Assembly: GCA_029548565.1 (NCBI GenBank)
Contig: JAKPNF010000083.1
Span: 1-45,903 of the forward strand
Length of the DNA stretch: 45,903 nucleotides
Direction: 5' to 3'
Origin: Verrucomicrobiota bacterium
GTDB taxonomy: Bacteria > Verrucomicrobiota > Verrucomicrobiia > Opitutales > JAKPNF01
Shown here: positions 34,916 through 43,364 of the stretch, piece after piece
Numbering within the stretch: the stretch's first letter is position 1
Layout: each line of letters starts with the position of its first letter
Notes under the pieces: model-generated
Database searches by the model: none
What the model saw: the letters and a program-made list of their open reading frames with translations, nothing else
Told to the model about the DNA's origin: nothing
Made by a program: the position numbers and the translations under genes

Positions 34916-36516
34916 TCTTCGCCGAGGCGTTCGCTGAAGCCGCTTTTGTCCATGACCGCGCGCACGCGTCTGGGCACGCGGCACAGGATCAGGTGGCGGC
35001 CGCGGCTGCGCAGGCGCTCGTAGAGCGACTCGAGGGCGTTCAGGCCGGTGGCATCTATCGTGATCACCTCGTCCAGGCACAGCACCATCGCGCGCAGGCC
35101 TTCGCCGGTGCGCCGGAAAGAGGTTTCGAGTTTATCGGCGGTGCCGAAGAAAAAGGCTCCCTGAATGCGGAACAAAAAGACGCCTTCGGGCCAGCTGTCG
35201 TCGGCCCACACGGGACGGCCGCCGTTGGAGGGGTGCGCCTCGTCCAGCGCCGCGATTTTGGACGTCTCGGTCATGCGCTTGATGAACAGCAGCGCGGCCA
35301 GCACAACGCCCACTTCCACCGCCACCGTCAAATCGACGATCACGGTGAGCAAGAAGACGCTCAAAAACACAATCGCGTCGTACAGCGGCACTTTTTTGAG
35401 GCGGCGAAACTCGTTCCACTCGCCCATGCGCAATGCCGTGACCATCAGGACGGCCGCCAGCGCGGCCAAGGGAATCCACTGCACCAACGGCGCGGCCGCC
35501 ACCATGATCACCAGCAGCACAAGCGCGTGCACGATGCCGGAGACGGGGCTTTGCGCGCCGCTGCGGATATTGGTGGCGGTACGGGCGATGGCACCCGTGG
35601 CGGGGATGCCGCCAAACAGCGGCGTGATCATGTTGGCGATGCCCTGCCCCATCAGCTCCTGGTTGGAGTCGTGGCGGTCGTTGGTGAGCCCATCGGCCAC
35701 GACCGCGGACAGCAGCGACTCGATCGCGCACAGCAACGCGATCGCGAAGGCCGGGCCTATCAGGCGCGGCACGGCGGCCCACTCGATGTCCGGCAGGCGC
35801 AGCGAGGGCAAGCCGCGCGGGATCTCGCCAAAGGCCGTCTGGATGGTCTGCACGTCAAGCCCCAGCGCCCACACCAGCACGGTGGCCAGCACGAGCGAGA
35901 CGATGGAGGCCGGCACCACGCGTTGAAAGCGCGGCGGCCAGCGCAAGATCAAGGCAAAGCAGCCCAGCGCGATCAGGATGCTGACCCAGTTGGCCGTCGG
36001 CAACTGTTGCCAGATGGCCGTCATTTTTTGGAAGAACTCGGGCGATGTTTTCTCCGGCATGTCCAGCCCCAGAAAATTGGGCACCTGCCCCAAAAAAATG
36101 ATGACGGCGATGCCGCTGGTAAAACCCATCGTCACGGGATAGGGGATGTACTTGATCATGCGGCCCAGTCCCGTCAGTCCCATCAAAAACAAAATCACGC
36201 CCGCCAAAAACGTGCACAGCATGAACCCGCCCAGCCCATGGACCAGCACGATCCCCGCCACGATCGGCACAAAGGCGCCCGTGGGGCCGCCGATCTGAAA
36301 GCGCGAGCCGCCCAGCGCGGAGATCAGAAAGCCCGCGATCACGGCGGTGATCAACCCCTCGCTGGGGGACACGCCGCTGGCGATCGCAAAACCGATGGCC
36401 AAGGGCAGCGCCACAATCCCCACCGTTAGCCCCGCCGAGAGGTCGGCGCGGAAAGTCCGGGAATTGTAGCCCTTGAGTGAATCGAGGATGACTGGGCGGA
36501 AGCGGCTGACTTTCAT
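34897..36516 (-). CDS. SulP family anion transporter with STAS domain
   Basis: 539 aa as read. It has an N-terminal membrane domain (about 25-415) typical of SulP/SLC26 proteins: DLSAGLTVGIVALPLAIGFAIASG, GPTGAFVPIVAGIV, and QELMGQGIANMITPLFGGIPATGAIARTATNIRSGA. The C-terminal STAS domain (about 450-535) contains VLCLDEVITIDATGLNALESL. It is likely a sulfate, bicarbonate or other anion transporter or symporter. The last residues (WPPL) look wrong for the family; a 1-nt loss in a C run seems to cut off the final helix. It is separated from the upstream operon by a terminator. Confidence 0.9.
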   Translation of the reverse strand: MKVSRFRPVILDSLKGYNSRTFRADLSAGLTVGIVALPLAIGFAIASGVSPSEGLITAVIAGFLISALGGSRFQIGGPTGAFVPIVAGIVLVHGLGGFMLCTFLAGVILFLMGLTGLGRMIKYIPYPVTMGFTSGIAVIIFLGQVPNFLGLDMPEKTSPEFFQKMTAIWQQLPTANWVSILIALGCFALILRWPPRFQRVVPASIVSLVLATVLVWALGLDVQTIQTAFGEIPRGLPSLRLPDIEWAAVPRLIGPAFAIALLCAIESLLSAVVADGLTNDRHDSNQELMGQGIANMITPLFGGIPATGAIARTATNIRSGAQSPVSGIVHALVLLVIMVAAAPLVQWIPLAALAAVLMVTALRMGEWNEFRRLKKVPLYDAIVFLSVFLLTVIVDLTVAVEVGVVLAALLFIKRMTETSKIAALDEAHPSNGGRPVWADDSWPEGVFLFRIQGAFFFGTADKLETSFRRTGEGLRAMVLCLDEVITIDATGLNALESLYERLRSRGRHLILCRVPRRVRAVMDKSGFSERLGEDPWPPL

Positions 36517-36535
36517 CTAATGCTTTATCAAAAGG

Positions 36536-36560
36536 AAAAACCGCCGGATATTCCGGCGGT
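36536..36560 (-). terminator. Terminator of the ABC-123aa-719aa operon
   Basis: Stem ACCGCCGGA / TCCGGCGGT with a 3-nt loop (36540-36560). On the minus strand it is followed by TTTTTCCTTTT. It lies 44 nt past the end of the 719-aa gene. Confidence 0.85.
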
Positions 36561-36603
36561 CGCGTTTATCACGTGTGGATTCGGTGTTTTTTTGTGAATT
36601 AAA

Positions 36604-38763
36604 TCAAAGGGCGGCATTGAGGTTGTCCGCGGGCGGGGCAAACAGGCGCTTGGTTTGCGCGCCAACCGTGAGGCCCGCCTGCTGGCGCATGATCGCGGTG
36701 CCGGCTTTTTCCACACCGATGCGGCATACCTGCGAGGCCGGGTACATATCCTGTCCCGCCAAAAAGTAAGCCAGCGCGCTGGCGTAGTTGCCGTTGGCCA
36801 AGGCGTCTTCGCCCATCGAAAGCATGCGCGCGAAGGGCCCCACCTGCGGGGCGATTTGGCCGATCGTGCGGGAAAGGTCGGGGTCGTTTTCCTCGAGCGA
36901 ACGGGCGTTGAGCAAGGTCTCCCAAGCGGCGTAGGGGTTACGCTGGGCCATCGCCTCCTGCGCGTAAGCGATCGCCACGTCGATTTTTGACAGGCGGCCG
37001 GCGATCGCCTTTAGCTGCTCGGCGCGGCGTTCATCGCGCGAAAGCGCCATGCCGTATTCCACCGAGCGGGCGTAAATCTGGCGGTAATTTTTCTGCGCGA
37101 GCAACTGGTCGAACATCGGCGCGAGCTGGGTGCTTTCGTCGGCGCTGTCGGCGGCCAGTTTGGAAAAGTCCCTGATATTGGGGTTCAGCGGCCAGAGCTG
37201 GACGGCCTGCTGCATTTCCACCTGCGCGCGCTTGGCGTCGCCGGTGAGCATGGCCTGCTTGGCCGAGTACAGCGCAATGTTGCTGGCCTGCATGGCAGTC
37301 TTGACAGCCGAGCGCACGGGCGCCCCTGGAAAGTCAGGCGCAGCCTCCTGTAGCGTGTCCAAAATCGCGTCCGCGCTGGCGTAGTCGCGAGTTTCGGCCA
37401 CCTTTTGCAAGTCGCGCGCGGCGCGGTAGATTTTCAGCAGCTCGCGGCGCTTTTCCGTGGAGAAGGCGTTCACGTCGGCATGGTGCTCGCCTAAAATAAA
37501 GGTCTCTTGCAAGCGCTCGAGCGCCGACCATTTGTCGCCGGCCTCGTAAGACGCCTCCACCGAGCGCATGCCCGTGCGCACGTCCACCTGCGCCTCGCGC
37601 GCGATGGCCTCCAGCGAGCGCATGCTCGGGGTGATGTCCGCCGTCTGGAAAAACTGCGAGAGCTGCGTCTTGCCCACGTCCAGCCCCTGATGCGAACCCT
37701 TGAAAATATTTTGGTAAAACTCGATGGCGATCAACGCGTGCTGAAAGCGCCGCTGCATCAGAAAACTGAGGATCTGTGTCTGGAACTGCAGCTTGGAGCG
37801 CATGTTGGCGGCATATTGCTCGGTTTCCAGCGCAAGGATTTCCGCGTTGGTTCTGGCCAGTTCCGCCGCGGTGATGCTGTTGTAATCGGTGATAGCCTGG
37901 ATCGGCGTGGTGGGCGCCAGCGCGGGGCTCGCGCCGGCGGAATTGCCTTCCCCGCCAAAATCCACGTGCGCGTCGCCAATACCCGCGGAAAAAGTGCTGT
38001 TGGACTTATTGCCGGAGCTTTTTTCTGAACTTTTTTCGGAGCTTTTTGAACTTTGCTGCCCCCCCTGATCGGTTTGCTGCTGCCTTCTATTTTGCTCGCG
38101 CTTGATGATTTCGCGTTTGAGGCTGTATTTATAGGCGTCGTCCTGCTCGTTCTTTTTCTGGTAATCCCAATAGGCCACGCCGCGTTCCTGATGGCGGCGG
38201 TTGCGTTCCAGCTCGGCTTTTTCGATGAAGGAAGTGCTGTATTCGGCGCGCACACTCCAGGCGTTGAATATCTGGTTGGCCACCAGCAGCGAGCCCTCGG
38301 CGTCGGAAGGAAACTTCGCCGCGTCGTACAACAGCGTCCAAGCCTGGTAGGTTTTGTCCACGCCCTTTTCAGTGTTGTTGACCTGCAATAAATCCGTGAT
38401 CTGGCCGAGGATCTCGCGGTAGGTGCGCTCGGCCTCGTACTCCTCCAGCGGGGCGCTGAGGTAACGCTCGAAGCGCGCGCGCGCGGCGCGGGAGGTGCCC
38501 ACGTTGAAGCGCTTGCCCTTCCAGGCGAAGGCGCCTTCCTCAAAGTCCGGCGAGAAAGCCGGGCCCATCACAAAGCGCTCCATGATGGCCGGGACGGAAT
38601 TGTCCGTGCCGGTCTTGGTGCCGTCGTCGGGATTGCGCACACCGGCGGCATCGGCGATGACGCCGGCGCTGCTTTGGTATTCCTTGGAGTCGGCCGCGTG
38701 CACGTGCGCCCAGCAAACAAGCAGTGCCACCGCCGAAAAAATGAGGGAAAGTTTTGTTTTCAT
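36604..38763 (-). CDS. Exported helical protein of unknown function (719 aa)
   Basis: A signal peptide (MKTKLSLIFSAVALLVCWAHVHA) points to export. I recognise no domain. The predicted structure is almost all helical, with TPR-like stretches in the C-terminal half (GDKWSALERLQETF, ASADAILDTLQEAAPDFPGAP, GDAKRAQVEMQQAVQLWPLNPN, GNYASALAYFLAGQDMYPASQ). A low-complexity Gln/Ser/Lys linker lies near 230-260 (QQQTDQGGQQSSKSSEKSSE). It is the last gene of a three-gene operon with an ABC transporter and a small anchored protein, so it may work in the periplasm with that transporter. TPR assignment is by eye only. Confidence 0.75.
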   Translation of the reverse strand: MKTKLSLIFSAVALLVCWAHVHAADSKEYQSSAGVIADAAGVRNPDDGTKTGTDNSVPAIMERFVMGPAFSPDFEEGAFAWKGKRFNVGTSRAARARFERYLSAPLEEYEAERTYREILGQITDLLQVNNTEKGVDKTYQAWTLLYDAAKFPSDAEGSLLVANQIFNAWSVRAEYSTSFIEKAELERNRRHQERGVAYWDYQKKNEQDDAYKYSLKREIIKREQNRRQQQTDQGGQQSSKSSEKSSEKSSGNKSNSTFSAGIGDAHVDFGGEGNSAGASPALAPTTPIQAITDYNSITAAELARTNAEILALETEQYAANMRSKLQFQTQILSFLMQRRFQHALIAIEFYQNIFKGSHQGLDVGKTQLSQFFQTADITPSMRSLEAIAREAQVDVRTGMRSVEASYEAGDKWSALERLQETFILGEHHADVNAFSTEKRRELLKIYRAARDLQKVAETRDYASADAILDTLQEAAPDFPGAPVRSAVKTAMQASNIALYSAKQAMLTGDAKRAQVEMQQAVQLWPLNPNIRDFSKLAADSADESTQLAPMFDQLLAQKNYRQIYARSVEYGMALSRDERRAEQLKAIAGRLSKIDVAIAYAQEAMAQRNPYAAWETLLNARSLEENDPDLSRTIGQIAPQVGPFARMLSMGEDALANGNYASALAYFLAGQDMYPASQVCRIGVEKAGTAIMRQQAGLTVGAQTKRLFAPPADNLNAAL

Positions 38764-38788
38764 AATGGCGTTTCCGGTTGTGTCTGGA

Positions 38789-39160
38789 TCAGAGTTTTTG
38801 CAGCGATTTCAGCGTGATCAGCCCATCTTTGTCAACCTGCACCGACATGCGGTAACGTTGCCCGACGCTGAGGTTTTCCTGAAGGTTCTTCGGCGCGAGC
38901 ACCCCGAGCCGCCCGTCGTTCAAGCGCACGGACAGCAGGCGGCCAATCTCGGGATCCCAGGCCAATTGCGCGTCTATCTGCCCCTCGATCGTGTAGGAGT
39001 TGCCTTGGAAGTTGGTGGCCGCCTCGCGGTATTGCTCGACGGAAAAACGGTCCAGCGAATCCGCCGAGCCCTTGCGCACCAGCACGAGGATCACGGCGAT
39101 CAAAATGCCTATGAGCGGAATCGCCACGGCATACCATACGGGGTTGATTTTATTTGGCAT
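38789..39160 (-). CDS. Small membrane-anchored protein of unknown function
   Basis: 123 aa. One N-terminal transmembrane helix (VWYAVAIPLIGILIAVILVLV, about 8-28) is followed by a soluble beta-rich domain (about 45-123: YTIEGQIDAQLAWDPEIGRLLSVRLNDGRLGVL ... YRMSVQVDKDGLITLKSLQKL), which looks like a small OB-fold barrel. It lies 18 nt after the ABC transporter gene and 25 nt before the 719-aa gene, so it is translated with them. I know no function. Confidence 0.7.
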   Translation of the reverse strand: MPNKINPVWYAVAIPLIGILIAVILVLVRKGSADSLDRFSVEQYREAATNFQGNSYTIEGQIDAQLAWDPEIGRLLSVRLNDGRLGVLAPKNLQENLSVGQRYRMSVQVDKDGLITLKSLQKL

Positions 39161-39178
39161 GTGAAGAATTAAACTGAT

Positions 39179-40831
39179 TTAGTTCCACCGGCGGCGGGAG
39201 AGCCCTTTGGCTGTCCATACCGCCCCGATAATTCCCTGCAGCACCAGCACGCCCAGCGCCAGGGCGGGTGACGGGATCCAGCTGTTGTCTGAAAATCTGA
39301 ACGCGTCGTATAAAGTGGTTTCCTTCATGGTGGCAAAAGTGCCGCCCCATGTCCAGTACGCATTGATGAAGGGGCGAAAGACCCATTCGAGGGCTTTGGG
39401 CAGCGCCAGGATCACCCCGCACAGCGGCAATTGAAAGCCGACCAGATAGATCGACAGCAGCGAGGAGCGTTCGCTCGAGGCGCTGACCGCCGAAAACCCC
39501 AGGCACACCAGCGACATGGAAAAGGTACTCAGCCACATCAGCAAAAACTGCCACAGCACCGAGCCGGGGAATTGACACACATATTTAACAATCAACGTCA
39601 TCAACAACGCCTGCCCCAGCGACAAAAGGCCCACAAAGGCGAATTTGGAAAAAGCATACACGCTCGGCCGCACACCGATGAGCCGCTCCTTTTCGTACAG
39701 CGCTCGCTCGGCGGCGATCTCGCGGCTGCCGTTGTTGGAGGCCATCAGCCCCAGCAGCACGATCTGAAAAAGAATCAACCCCGTGACAAGCAAACTGAGC
39801 GAAGCGGCCTCCTGCGCGTAGCGCACCGTTTGCTGCATCATTTCCATGCGCGCGGAATTGTTGTCGCTCAAGGCGATCTGCTGGATCTGCGGCAGGCCGT
39901 CCCACGCGAACAAAATCACAACCAGCGGGAACCCCACCGCCATCAGCAGCGTCAAAATCAAAGTGCCGGTGTCGCGGAAAAACAGCTTGATGCGCCGCTG
40001 AAGCAACGTCGTGAGCTGCTCGAAAAAAGCGGGAATTTTCGCGGGTGGAATTTGCGGGCAGTCCTGCGGCGCCTCGCTCATGGCGGGGCGCTTTTCCAAC
40101 CAATGCTCAAGCGGCTTTTGCTCGCACGCCCCATACAAGTCAAACGCGCTGTTCACGCCAAAGTGCGCGCACAGCTCATCCGGCGCGCCCTGAAAGAGCA
40201 CGTGCCCGCCGTACACAAACGTGACCGAGTCAAACAGCGGCAGCTTGCCCAAATTGTGAATGATGCAGATAACCGTCTTGCCCGTCTTGTCGCAAACTTG
40301 CCGCAGCAGTTTTAAAATGACGTCCTCGGAAGAAGGATCCAGCCCGCTGGTCACTTCATCACACACCAGCACCGGCGGGTCGAGCATCAGTTCCTGCCCC
40401 AGTCCCAAACGGCGCAACTGCCCGCCGGAAAGCGATTGCACGAGTTTGTCGGCGTGCTCGGCCAGCCCGATCAGCTCCAGCACCTCGTCGATGCGCCCGC
40501 GCTCCAGCGTCTTGTCGCTGACGGCCAGGCAATAGGTGTAATGCAAACACTCGCGCACCGTCAGCTTGGGCGAGGCGATGCTAAATTGCGGCGCAAACCC
40601 CACCCGCCCCGTCAAATCGTCCGCACCGCGCACCTGTTCGCAACCCAAAAAAACCCGCCCCTTGTGCGGCATAAGCCCAAGCATCGCCTTGACCAGCGTT
40701 GTCTTGCCACACCCACTAGGCCCCACAATCGCATGCAGCTTGCCCGCCGCGAACGACACGTTCACTTCGTTTAAAATCCTTTGGGAGCTGGGCGACGAAA
40801 CTTCGACGCTAAGGTTCTGACAACTAAGCAT
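39179..40831 (-). CDS. ABCG-type ABC transporter (ATPase fused to permease)
   Basis: About 550 aa from the ATG at 40831 (MLSCQNLSVEVSS); the track start at 40876 adds 15 residues. The N-terminal ATPase has Walker A GPSGCGKTT, Q-loop FAPQ, signature LSGGQLRRLGLGQ, Walker B PVLVCDEVTSGLD and H-loop IIHNLGKL. The ATPase-first order and VTSGLD spelling match ABCG half-transporters. The C-terminal membrane domain (about 290-550) has about six helices, with a conserved EKERLIGVRPSVYAFSKF coupling segment. It is probably an exporter that works as a dimer. It heads the operon with the 123-aa and 719-aa genes. The substrate is not known. Confidence 0.88.
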   Translation of the reverse strand: MLSCQNLSVEVSSPSSQRILNEVNVSFAAGKLHAIVGPSGCGKTTLVKAMLGLMPHKGRVFLGCEQVRGADDLTGRVGFAPQFSIASPKLTVRECLHYTYCLAVSDKTLERGRIDEVLELIGLAEHADKLVQSLSGGQLRRLGLGQELMLDPPVLVCDEVTSGLDPSSEDVILKLLRQVCDKTGKTVICIIHNLGKLPLFDSVTFVYGGHVLFQGAPDELCAHFGVNSAFDLYGACEQKPLEHWLEKRPAMSEAPQDCPQIPPAKIPAFFEQLTTLLQRRIKLFFRDTGTLILTLLMAVGFPLVVILFAWDGLPQIQQIALSDNNSARMEMMQQTVRYAQEAASLSLLVTGLILFQIVLLGLMASNNGSREIAAERALYEKERLIGVRPSVYAFSKFAFVGLLSLGQALLMTLIVKYVCQFPGSVLWQFLLMWLSTFSMSLVCLGFSAVSASSERSSLLSIYLVGFQLPLCGVILALPKALEWVFRPFINAYWTWGGTFATMKETTLYDAFRFSDNSWIPSPALALGVLVLQGIIGAVWTAKGLSRRRWN

Positions 40832-40913
40832 AAGTTTGAATGTCCTAAATAATGACGGCGCAAAGCATTCGCGCACAAGCTATTTTTAAGGGAGGAGGGG
40901 TTATAATGAAGAT

Positions 40914-40955
40914 GCGGGGGAAAACCCTTTTTTGAAAAAAAGGGTTTTCCCCCGC
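40914..40955. repeat. Long hairpin repeat (20-bp perfect stem)
   Basis: GCGGGGGAAAACCCTTTTTT pairs perfectly with its complement after a GA loop. It belongs to the same style as the hairpins at 1-36 and 41068-41185. It is placed upstream of the ABC operon and downstream of the endonuclease gene, so it could end transcription from either side. Confidence 0.85.
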
Positions 40956-41067
40956 GCCCCCTTTCCCTAAAAACTTTTGAAATGTTTTGGCTGGATGCCA
41001 TGTATCCATGCATCCCTCTCGTGCACAGGATGCGCAGCATCCGTCATAGAAGTTTTTTGAAAGGGGC
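40956..41067. repeat. Inverted-repeat spacer between two hairpins
   Basis: The segments next to the two hairpins are inverted copies of each other: GCGCCCCCTTTCCCTAAAAACTTTT after the first and, reversed, AGTTTTTTGAAAGGGGCGC before the second. Between them lie two small hairpins made of GGATGC/GCATCC (about 40993-41014 and 41028-41042). No gene is seen. Confidence 0.65.
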
Positions 41068-41185
41068 GCGGGGAAGACTTTTTTTCAATGAAGCGAGCCC
41101 ATTTATAGCGAGCGCAACGGGCGGGTGCTTTAGCACCCGATGCGAAGCATGTCGGCGTTCAGCCGACACCAAAAGTTTTCCCCGC
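41068..41185. repeat. Hairpin repeat with an enlarged loop, copy 2
   Basis: The left arm GCGGGGAAGACTTTTTTTC (41068) and right arm AAAAGTTTTCCCCGC (41171-41185) match the window-start hairpin, but about 82 nt separate them. The loop contains CGGGTGCT-TT-AGCACCCG (41122-41139), ATGC-GAA-GCAT (41140-41150) and TGTCGGC-GTTCA-GCCGACA (41150-41168). It looks like a repeat inserted into, or grown out of, the loop. Confidence 0.75.
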
Positions 41186-41192
41186 ATATACT

Positions 41193-42110
41193 TTAAAACA
41201 AAAAATCTGCCCATACCGGGCGGTGGTCGCTGGCCTTCAGCACCAGCGGACTGTCTGCTATGTGGGCTTGACTGCGGGCGCGGGTGTGCATGGCGGGTGA
41301 GCACAGCAGAAAGTCGAAGCGCTCGTAGCGTTCGCCGCCGGCGAAAAAGTGCGTCCAGATTTCCCCGCGATTGTCGCGGGCATCGAGCGGGCGGCAGTGG
41401 CCGGGTTGTTTGTCATCGCCGATGAACACGCGCAGGGTTGTACTGCGAGCATTGTCGTTAAAATCTCCGGCCACGACGTAATCGGCGGGGCAAGCCTGCA
41501 CGATTTTGTTTAGCGCGAGCGCCTCGCCGTGGCGCTGGTACTGTGCCTTGGGGTCGCCTTTTTGGGCGTTGACGCGGCTTTTCAGATGCAACGCGAACAG
41601 GTGCCAGCGGGTACCCTGCGTTTCAAAGACGGCCTCCAGCAAGCCGCGGGCAACTGTTTTTCCGGACTCGGCGCGCAGGGGCGCGTGCGCTTTAAATTCT
41701 ACAATGGGCACGCGGCTGAGTATGGCCAGCATGCGCGCGGGGTCGGCGCCTTGCACGCTGTTGGCGTGAGGGTAATTCAGCCCATCGCGCTTCAAGTCGC
41801 GGCGCAGTTCTTCCAGAAAAAGCGGCCCGCCCATTTCCTGAAAGACAATGATGTCGGCATTAATCTCGTGCAACACCGCGCGCAGGGCGGCCTTTTCCGT
41901 TTCCGGCTTGGGGTAATCCCTGCGGAAAACACCACCCACCACGCGATCACAGGTATTGTAGTTGCGCACATTCCAAGTGGCCACGCGCAGCTGGGCGCCT
42001 TGCGCGCATAAAAGGCACAACGCGCACGCGAAAATCAGCGCGCCAGTGAAGGATATGCCGCTGTGTGTTTTCAAATTAACGCCGACCGGTTCCCTTCTCG
42101 CCGCAAACAC
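41193..42110 (-). CDS. Exported endonuclease/exonuclease/phosphatase family protein
   Basis: About 305 aa. A hydrophobic segment (ISFTGALIFACALCLLCAQGAQ, about 19-40) looks like a signal peptide, so an internal start (for example the codon for VNLKTHSG) is possible. The DNase I-like fold is well marked: ATWNVRN, VFQEMGG, LHLKSR, AGDFNDNARS and SDHRPVWADF at the C-terminus. Targets in this family range from nucleic acids to phospholipids; nothing here decides between them. It starts 11 nt after the PEP-CTERM gene stop, on the same strand. Confidence 0.88.
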   Translation of the reverse strand: MFAARREPVGVNLKTHSGISFTGALIFACALCLLCAQGAQLRVATWNVRNYNTCDRVVGGVFRRDYPKPETEKAALRAVLHEINADIIVFQEMGGPLFLEELRRDLKRDGLNYPHANSVQGADPARMLAILSRVPIVEFKAHAPLRAESGKTVARGLLEAVFETQGTRWHLFALHLKSRVNAQKGDPKAQYQRHGEALALNKIVQACPADYVVAGDFNDNARSTTLRVFIGDDKQPGHCRPLDARDNRGEIWTHFFAGGERYERFDFLLCSPAMHTRARSQAHIADSPLVLKASDHRPVWADFLF

Positions 42111-42121
42111 TGCCCGCCTCT

Positions 42122-43249
42122 TTATTTTTTGCGGCGCAGGATCGCAGTGAGCATGAAAGCGCCCAGCAGGCTCGCCGCCCAGGCGGGTTCGGGAATGTTG
42201 CCGACGTACAGGGAGACCTTTGTGTCGGTGACAATCCAGGTGAAAGTCTGCCCACCGTAGGTGACTGTGTCGCCGTCCTTGATGTTGGCGAAGCCGCCGG
42301 AGATCGGGGTAGTCAGCGATTCAAAGAGCACCATTTCCGTGCCGAGCAAAAAGTGCTCGGCCCCGCCCGTGAAGTTGAGGATGAGGTCCACATTGCCGTC
42401 GAAGGTGCCATCCCCCTCCCATTGAATGTGAACGTAGTCCGCCTTGATACTCGCGTAGGTGCTGGACGATTCCAAATCCATGACAACCCGGTTGTCCGGT
42501 TGGTTCGGATTGCCGGCGAAGGCAAAAAAGCCCGCCATGTCGCCGCTACCGTCGTCGCGCACGACAAACGCCTGGGCTTCCACGTGCAGCGTGGCGTTGC
42601 TCAAAGCGCCAATGCCGATAAAGGCCTCGACGGACGAACCTTTCTTCATCGTGATATAGGCATTGTCCAGATGGGTCACATCCAGCGCATACACGGAACC
42701 GGCGTTGGTAACGCTGCCCGTGCACGCGTAGCCGAAATCACCTGAACCCTGAACTTCGAGGTATTTGGCCGTGCCGGTGTTGATGACCGTGAATTCGGTG
42801 TCGCTGAGGCGGTCAATTCTCAGCGCCAAGTCGCCGATATTTCCGCTGTTGTTGAAATAAACGGTTCCACTGGTGTACGCGCGCACTTCCCCGGTAATCG
42901 TGGCCGCGTTGTTAAAATACAGCGAGGAATGGGCGGTAACCTCGGAATCCGCATACGTGGCCAGATGGATGGCGCCCAAAATGGTTCCGGTCAACGGCTG
43001 CGCCACGCCCGTGTCGCTATAACCCATGTAAATGGGGCCGTTCACGTGCGAGAGGGTTATGGCATACGTCTGATAAACATCTTGGGGATCCCAAGTGCCG
43101 CCATTCCAGCCAAAATAAAGAGGCTGGTTTTCAACGGCCTCGCTGTAGGAAAAAGTGCCGGTATAATCGCCGTCGGAGATCTGAATCGCCAACACGGGAG
43201 CGACCAGTGCCACGCTTGACGCCAAAAATGCAATGAGCCTGTTTTTCAT
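42122..43249 (-). CDS. PEP-CTERM sorting domain surface protein
   Basis: 375 aa. A signal peptide (MKNRLIAFLASSVALVAPVLA) is followed by a beta-rich, Gly/Asn/Thr-rich body and a PEP-CTERM tail: NIPEPAW, a hydrophobic helix (AASLLGAFMLTAIL) and RRKK. Such proteins are exported, cut by an exosortase and released or anchored at the cell surface. Neither exosortase nor a partner operon is in the window. Body segments such as TEFTVINTGTAKYLEVQGSGDFG resemble repeat-rich passenger domains. The ribosome-binding site is inside a small palindrome (separate entry). Confidence 0.87.
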   Translation of the reverse strand: MKNRLIAFLASSVALVAPVLAIQISDGDYTGTFSYSEAVENQPLYFGWNGGTWDPQDVYQTYAITLSHVNGPIYMGYSDTGVAQPLTGTILGAIHLATYADSEVTAHSSLYFNNAATITGEVRAYTSGTVYFNNSGNIGDLALRIDRLSDTEFTVINTGTAKYLEVQGSGDFGYACTGSVTNAGSVYALDVTHLDNAYITMKKGSSVEAFIGIGALSNATLHVEAQAFVVRDDGSGDMAGFFAFAGNPNQPDNRVVMDLESSSTYASIKADYVHIQWEGDGTFDGNVDLILNFTGGAEHFLLGTEMVLFESLTTPISGGFANIKDGDTVTYGGQTFTWIVTDTKVSLYVGNIPEPAWAASLLGAFMLTAILRRKK

Positions 43250-43252
43250 AAT

Positions 43253-43269
43253 GCCTTAACGGTTAAGGC
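43253..43269 (-). promoter_or_regulatory. Palindrome over the ribosome-binding site of the PEP-CTERM gene
   Basis: GCCTTAAC-G-GTTAAGGC, a perfect 8-bp inverted repeat with a 1-nt centre. On the minus strand it contains the AAGG that serves as ribosome-binding site, 6 nt before the ATG. It could be an operator or could mask the ribosome-binding site. Confidence 0.5.
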
Positions 43270-43364
43270 TAAGAAACATTTTGGTTTCGCTCAAGTAAAA
43301 ACCAAGCAATCGGCACCCGAGGGAGGCGTACAAACTACCCGCCATCATATGCGGGCGGCGCGCT
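43270..43364. other. Upstream region of the PEP-CTERM gene
   Basis: No gene. It holds an inverted repeat TTGGTTT / AAACCAA (about 43293-43317) and a CCCGC / GCGGG hairpin next to the foldback element. I see no convincing promoter. Confidence 0.4.

Noticed and set aside
34993-36429. 478-codon plus-strand ORF opposite the SulP gene
   Set aside because: Antisense shadow, very rich in Gln, His, Arg and Gly with no domain; the minus strand encodes a clear SulP protein.
40902-40907. Perfect TATAAT before the 40914 hairpin
   Set aside because: No acceptable -35 box lies 16-18 nt upstream, and the sequence runs straight into a terminator-like hairpin.
40982-41425. 147-codon plus-strand ORF over the hairpin cassette
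   Set aside because: It reads through several inverted repeats and then antisense into the endonuclease-family gene; no recognisable protein.
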